Of a stretch of DNA of 8,747 bases, positions 6,601-8,747 are shown piece by piece. The notes under the pieces were generated by a model. It made no database searches. It saw only the letters and a program-made list of their open reading frames with translations, and had not been told where the DNA came from. The position numbers and the translations under genes were made by a program. The first letter of the stretch is position 1, and each line of letters begins with the position of its first letter. The stretch covers positions 1 to 8,747 of the forward strand of contig PWOD01000123.1 of assembly GCA_003557545.1 (NCBI GenBank). The letters run 5' to 3'. The stretch comes from a bacterium (lineage in GTDB: Bacteria > T1Sed10-126).

Positions 6601-7430
6601 CCAGGACAAAAATAGCTGCTCCGGCCAGATTGTTTGATTTTTTTAATTTTTTCCGAACAATCAAGACAGAACTCCCCTTCCCGCGCATAAACCCTGTGAA
6701 ACTGCCTGTAACCACCAAATCGATTGCTGGCGTCCCGGTAAGCTGTTGCCGAACTCTCCGGATTAAGTGATGAACCGCGCATGATAACGGCTTCATGTAA
6801 AATTTTCGGTACTATAAAAAAAATTTTTTTTAAACGCCGTTTGGTAATATGGGATGTTTTCTTGCGGGGATCAATACCGGCCCTGAAACAGGCTTCAGAT
6901 GCATCAATATTACCAACACCAACAATGAATTTTTGATCGAGCAGAAGATTTTTGATTGGTATAGTTCTATTTTGTGAACGGGAATAAAAGTTATCCCAGC
7001 TATAATCAGCATGAAACGGATCTGGCCCAAAAGTTGAAAAATTTGAGAATTCTAAGAGATTTTCCTTCTCCCACCAATAGAACTGGGAAAACCGGCGGAC
7101 TGAAGTGAAATAAAGAGATCGATCGAATTTGGCAAAATCGAGCCGCAGCTTAACTCTATCCGGGGTTTTTGGGGAATCAGACTGGAGTTGAACTTTCCCC
7201 GACATCCGCGGATGAAATATCAACCAGGATGCAGAGAATTTCAAAGCCAGATATTTTCCATATCTTTGCAGATCGATAAGTTCCTGATCAAGCAAGAGTT
7301 CCTCCGCCCTATCAACTGTTAACGGGGAGTTAAACAGCAATGGATCATTTGCATAAACTCCTGTAACCTTTCTCCTGAGAAGCGGATAAAGACCCCGGCG
7401 TATTGTCTCTACTTCTGGTAATTCTGGCAT
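6588..7430 (-). CDS. mutM: Formamidopyrimidine-DNA glycosylase (Fpg/MutM)
   Basis: Fpg removes 8-oxoguanine and other oxidised purines from DNA and nicks the resulting abasic site (base excision repair). The 280 residues fit the family. The mature N-terminus PELPEVE supplies the catalytic proline (residue 2) and Glu3; the beta-lysine is Lys59 in RYGKYL; MSG (76-78) holds the void-filling Met; and the C-terminal zinc finger is complete with Cys255, Cys258, Cys275 and Cys278 plus Arg270 in GRSSYFC. The helix-two-turn-helix has GVGNID, keeping the DNA-binding Asn174 but with Asp where the family normally has Tyr. The family's DxRRFG loop is SVRRFS here, keeping the arginines. ATG at 7430 has AGGA 9 bases upstream. 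A weak own promoter may lie in the gap before it. Confidence 0.96.
   Translation of the reverse strand: MPELPEVETIRRGLYPLLRRKVTGVYANDPLLFNSPLTVDRAEELLLDQELIDLQRYGKYLALKFSASWLIFHPRMSGKVQLQSDSPKTPDRVKLRLDFAKFDRSLYFTSVRRFSQFYWWEKENLLEFSNFSTFGPDPFHADYSWDNFYSRSQNRTIPIKNLLLDQKFIVGVGNIDASEACFRAGIDPRKKTSHITKRRLKKIFFIVPKILHEAVIMRGSSLNPESSATAYRDASNRFGGYRQFHRVYAREGEFCLDCSEKIKKIKQSGRSSYFCPGCQQ
6816..6831 (-). other. A8/T8 homopolymer tract inside mutM
   Basis: Eight A followed by eight T lie inside the mutM coding frame, over codons for the Leu-Lys-Lys-Ile-Phe-Phe segment near residues 200-205. The tract is nearly palindromic with its flanks. Such runs can cause replication or transcription slippage; here the frame is intact. 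Confidence 0.9.
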
Positions 7431-7474
7431 AATAATTTATCCTAAATTTAAAATTTCCCCAAGCCAAAAAAGAG

Positions 7475-7651
7475 ATGACAAAGCCAGAGCGTGGTAAGTT
7501 CAACCGTGCAAGGATCAAACCATACTACCAGGGCCTCGAAATCATCTGTGAAAAAACTTATTTCATCGGAGAAAAGTATAACAAAATTAGCCAATTGAGA
7601 CAGATCTATCTGATTGTTATGAAAGCCGGATCAACCAGGAATAACCGATGA
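7475..7651 (+). CDS. Unrecognised 58-codon plus-strand ORF, possible relic
   Basis: In the 268-base gap between mutM and hypD, a plus-strand ATG opens a frame of 58 codons ending in TGA at 7649-7651. The predicted product is basic, beginning MTKPERGKFNRARIKPYYQ and ending with a segment QLRQIYLIVMKAGSTRNNR. Its composition is protein-like in a region that is otherwise non-coding. Against it: no spaced Shine-Dalgarno (only an AAGAG touching the ATG), no convincing promoter, and it would be the only plus-strand gene here. The minus strand is also open over the same stretch in the codon-aligned frame, without an ATG. I do not recognise a family; a fragment of a mobile-element protein or a chance frame are both possible. 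Confidence 0.3.
   Translation: MTKPERGKFNRARIKPYYQGLEIICEKTYFIGEKYNKISQLRQIYLIVMKAGSTRNNR
7575..7583 (-). promoter_or_regulatory. Candidate extended -10 promoter element for mutM
   Basis: On the minus strand TGTTATACT (7583-7575) fits an extended -10 element, TG-N-TATAAT with one mismatch. No good -35 hexamer is found 16-18 bases upstream, which extended -10 promoters can tolerate. Transcription from here would give mutM an untranslated leader of roughly 135 bases. Confidence 0.3.
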
Positions 7652-7659
7652 CGGTTACT
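7640..7659. repeat. Short inverted repeat downstream of hypD
   Basis: The arms AATAACCG (7640-7647) and CGGTTACT (7652-7659) pair around a four-base loop; six central pairs are perfect, and on the minus-strand RNA one more is a G-U wobble. It lies about 40-60 bases past the hypD stop. No T-run follows it on either strand, so it is not a standard intrinsic terminator. It also spans the stop codon of the plus-strand ORF. Confidence 0.4.
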
Positions 7660-7698
7660 GAACAACCATCAGGTAAGTCTGTTAGAGCTGTAAAAAAA

Positions 7699-8747
7699 TC
7701 ATTGCTCTTTGTAGTTATAGTAGGCCCGGCAGGCTCCCTCATTAGAAACCATCGGCGCTCCCAGCGGATTTTCTGGGGTACATAAAGAAGCAAAATTTTG
7801 ACAGTCCAGAGGTTTTTTTTCTCCCCTCAATATCTCACCACTTATACAACCTGAAACGCTTGATTCAACCTCGAAACATTCCAGATCAAACCGTTTTTCA
7901 GCATCAAATTCCGAATATTCAGGACGAAGATCCAGACCACTGCGAGGGATCATCCCGATACCTCGCCAGTTAAAATCAACCGGTCGAAAAACCTTATCGA
8001 TAGCATTTTTTGCCTCAAAGTTGCCGGTTCGACTGACTGCCCTTGAATATTGATTTATCACGGGATGACGATTTTGTTCAAGATTTCGGACAGAAAGATG
8101 AACCGCCTGGAGAAGATCAAACGGTTCAAACCCAGTAACTACGACCGGTAGCTGGTAATCACGAGCGAGCGATTCGTACTGTTCATAGCCCATAACTGTA
8201 CAGACATGACCGGCCGCCAGCAAACCGTCCACCAAACAACCCGGCGAGGACAGAATAAACTCGACAGCCGGAGGGACTAAAACCTGGGAGACGAGAAGAG
8301 AAAAGTTTCTAAGACCGCGACGCTGCGCCTGCAGCAAAGCACCGGCATTAACAGGACTGGTTGTTTCAAAACCAATGGCGAAAAAAACAACCTCTTTGCG
8401 AGGATTCTTTTGCGCTATATCAACTGCATCAAAAGGGGAATAAACAACTCTGACATCGGCCCCACGGGAGCGCAGCTCCAGAAGGTTAGTCTCGGAGCCG
8501 GGGACCCTCAACATATCGCCAAAGGAGCAGAAAATAGTTTGTGGATGGCTGGCGATGGTCAGCGCACAATCAATTTTCTGTAAGGGAGTCACACAGACAG
8601 GACAACCCGGGCCGTGAATAAATTCAATTTTATCAGACAATATTTTGTCGATGCCGTATTTCAGAATAGAATGGGTCTGTCCACCACATATCTCCATAAT
8701 TTTCCAGTCTGATTTAACCTCACGACGAACAGCCTCGACCAGCTCAG
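7699..8747 (-). CDS. hypD: Hydrogenase maturation protein HypD, 5' end outside window
   Basis: HypD works with HypC as the scaffold on which the Fe(CN)2CO group of [NiFe] hydrogenases is assembled before HypE/HypF-derived cyanide is transferred. The frame continues to the right edge, past the internal methionine at 8697: 16 further codons read ELVEAVRREVKSDWKI, typical HypD sequence, so 348 residues of a usual 360-380 are visible. Conserved features are MEICGGQTHS with the key cysteine, HGPGCPVCVTP with the CxxC pair, FFAIGFETTSP and VTGFEPFDLLQ. In the C-terminal iron-sulphur region four cysteines remain (GCIS, LDC, SLC and GAC), but the second cysteine of the common CxCG motif is Ser and the one in GxCMVS is Pro. 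It ends in TGA at 7701-7699 and is the last gene of its operon here; hypC or hypE would have to lie to the right or elsewhere. Confidence 0.96.
   Translation of the reverse strand, partial: ELVEAVRREVKSDWKIMEICGGQTHSILKYGIDKILSDKIEFIHGPGCPVCVTPLQKIDCALTIASHPQTIFCSFGDMLRVPGSETNLLELRSRGADVRVVYSPFDAVDIAQKNPRKEVVFFAIGFETTSPVNAGALLQAQRRGLRNFSLLVSQVLVPPAVEFILSSPGCLVDGLLAAGHVCTVMGYEQYESLARDYQLPVVVTGFEPFDLLQAVHLSVRNLEQNRHPVINQYSRAVSRTGNFEAKNAIDKVFRPVDFNWRGIGMIPRSGLDLRPEYSEFDAEKRFDLECFEVESSVSGCISGEILRGEKKPLDCQNFASLCTPENPLGAPMVSNEGACRAYYNYKEQ

Noticed and set aside
7640-7659. Inverted repeat considered as the hypD transcription terminator.
   Set aside because: No run of T follows the stem on either strand; the T7 run near hypD (7692-7698) comes directly after the stop codon, before the hairpin rather than after it.
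7431-7698. The hypD-mutM gap considered as a structured RNA (SRP RNA, RNase P RNA, tmRNA or riboswitch).
   Set aside because: None of the conserved core sequences of these RNAs is recognisable, and the only stem seen is the short one at 7640-7659.

Overview
This is an 8.7 kb stretch of bacterial chromosome at roughly 45% G+C by eye. Almost every gene lies on the minus strand, so transcription runs from right to left. A HypD gene implies [NiFe] hydrogenase maturation. A secreted TPR protein and a type II secretion/type IV pilus-like ATPase fit a diderm (Gram-negative) cell envelope, although DivIVA and a YlbF-family protein are better known from Firmicutes. The order pgeF-yggS-proC-divIVA-yggU resembles arrangements I associate with Desulfobacterota and neighbouring anaerobic phyla. 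The lineage cannot be fixed from this sequence alone. I see no tRNA, rRNA, CRISPR array or intact insertion sequence.

Layout, read in the direction of transcription. (1) 8747-7699: hypD, cut at its 5' end by the window edge; no hypE follows it. (2) 7698-7431: a 268-base gap with a candidate promoter for the next gene, a small inverted repeat and an unrecognised 58-codon plus-strand ORF. (3) 7430-6588: mutM/fpg, a DNA glycosylase. Overlapping its end is a previously uncalled 56-residue ORF (6600-6430) with one predicted membrane helix. (4) 6374-6006: a YlbF-family gene with a strong ribosome binding site and possibly its own promoter. (5) 5958-1: a compact seven-gene run behind a candidate sigma70-type promoter. 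Its genes are pgeF, yggS, proC, divIVA, yggU (DUF167), a degenerate GspE/PilB-like ATPase, and a signal-peptide TPR protein that runs off the left edge.

Within the seven-gene run most junctions are overlaps or gaps below 10 bases, with one 68-base gap between yggS and proC, so co-transcription and translational coupling are likely. The first five genes combine metabolite housekeeping (PgeF, YggS, ProC) with a polar or division scaffold (DivIVA). The last two look like a lineage-specific addition. The ATPase keeps its Walker A lysine and Walker B acidic residues but has lost several GspE hallmarks (Asp box, His box, tetracysteine zinc motif). It is translationally overlapped with an exported TPR protein. 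This ATPase/TPR pair, together with the two small ORFs, is the least explained part of the window.
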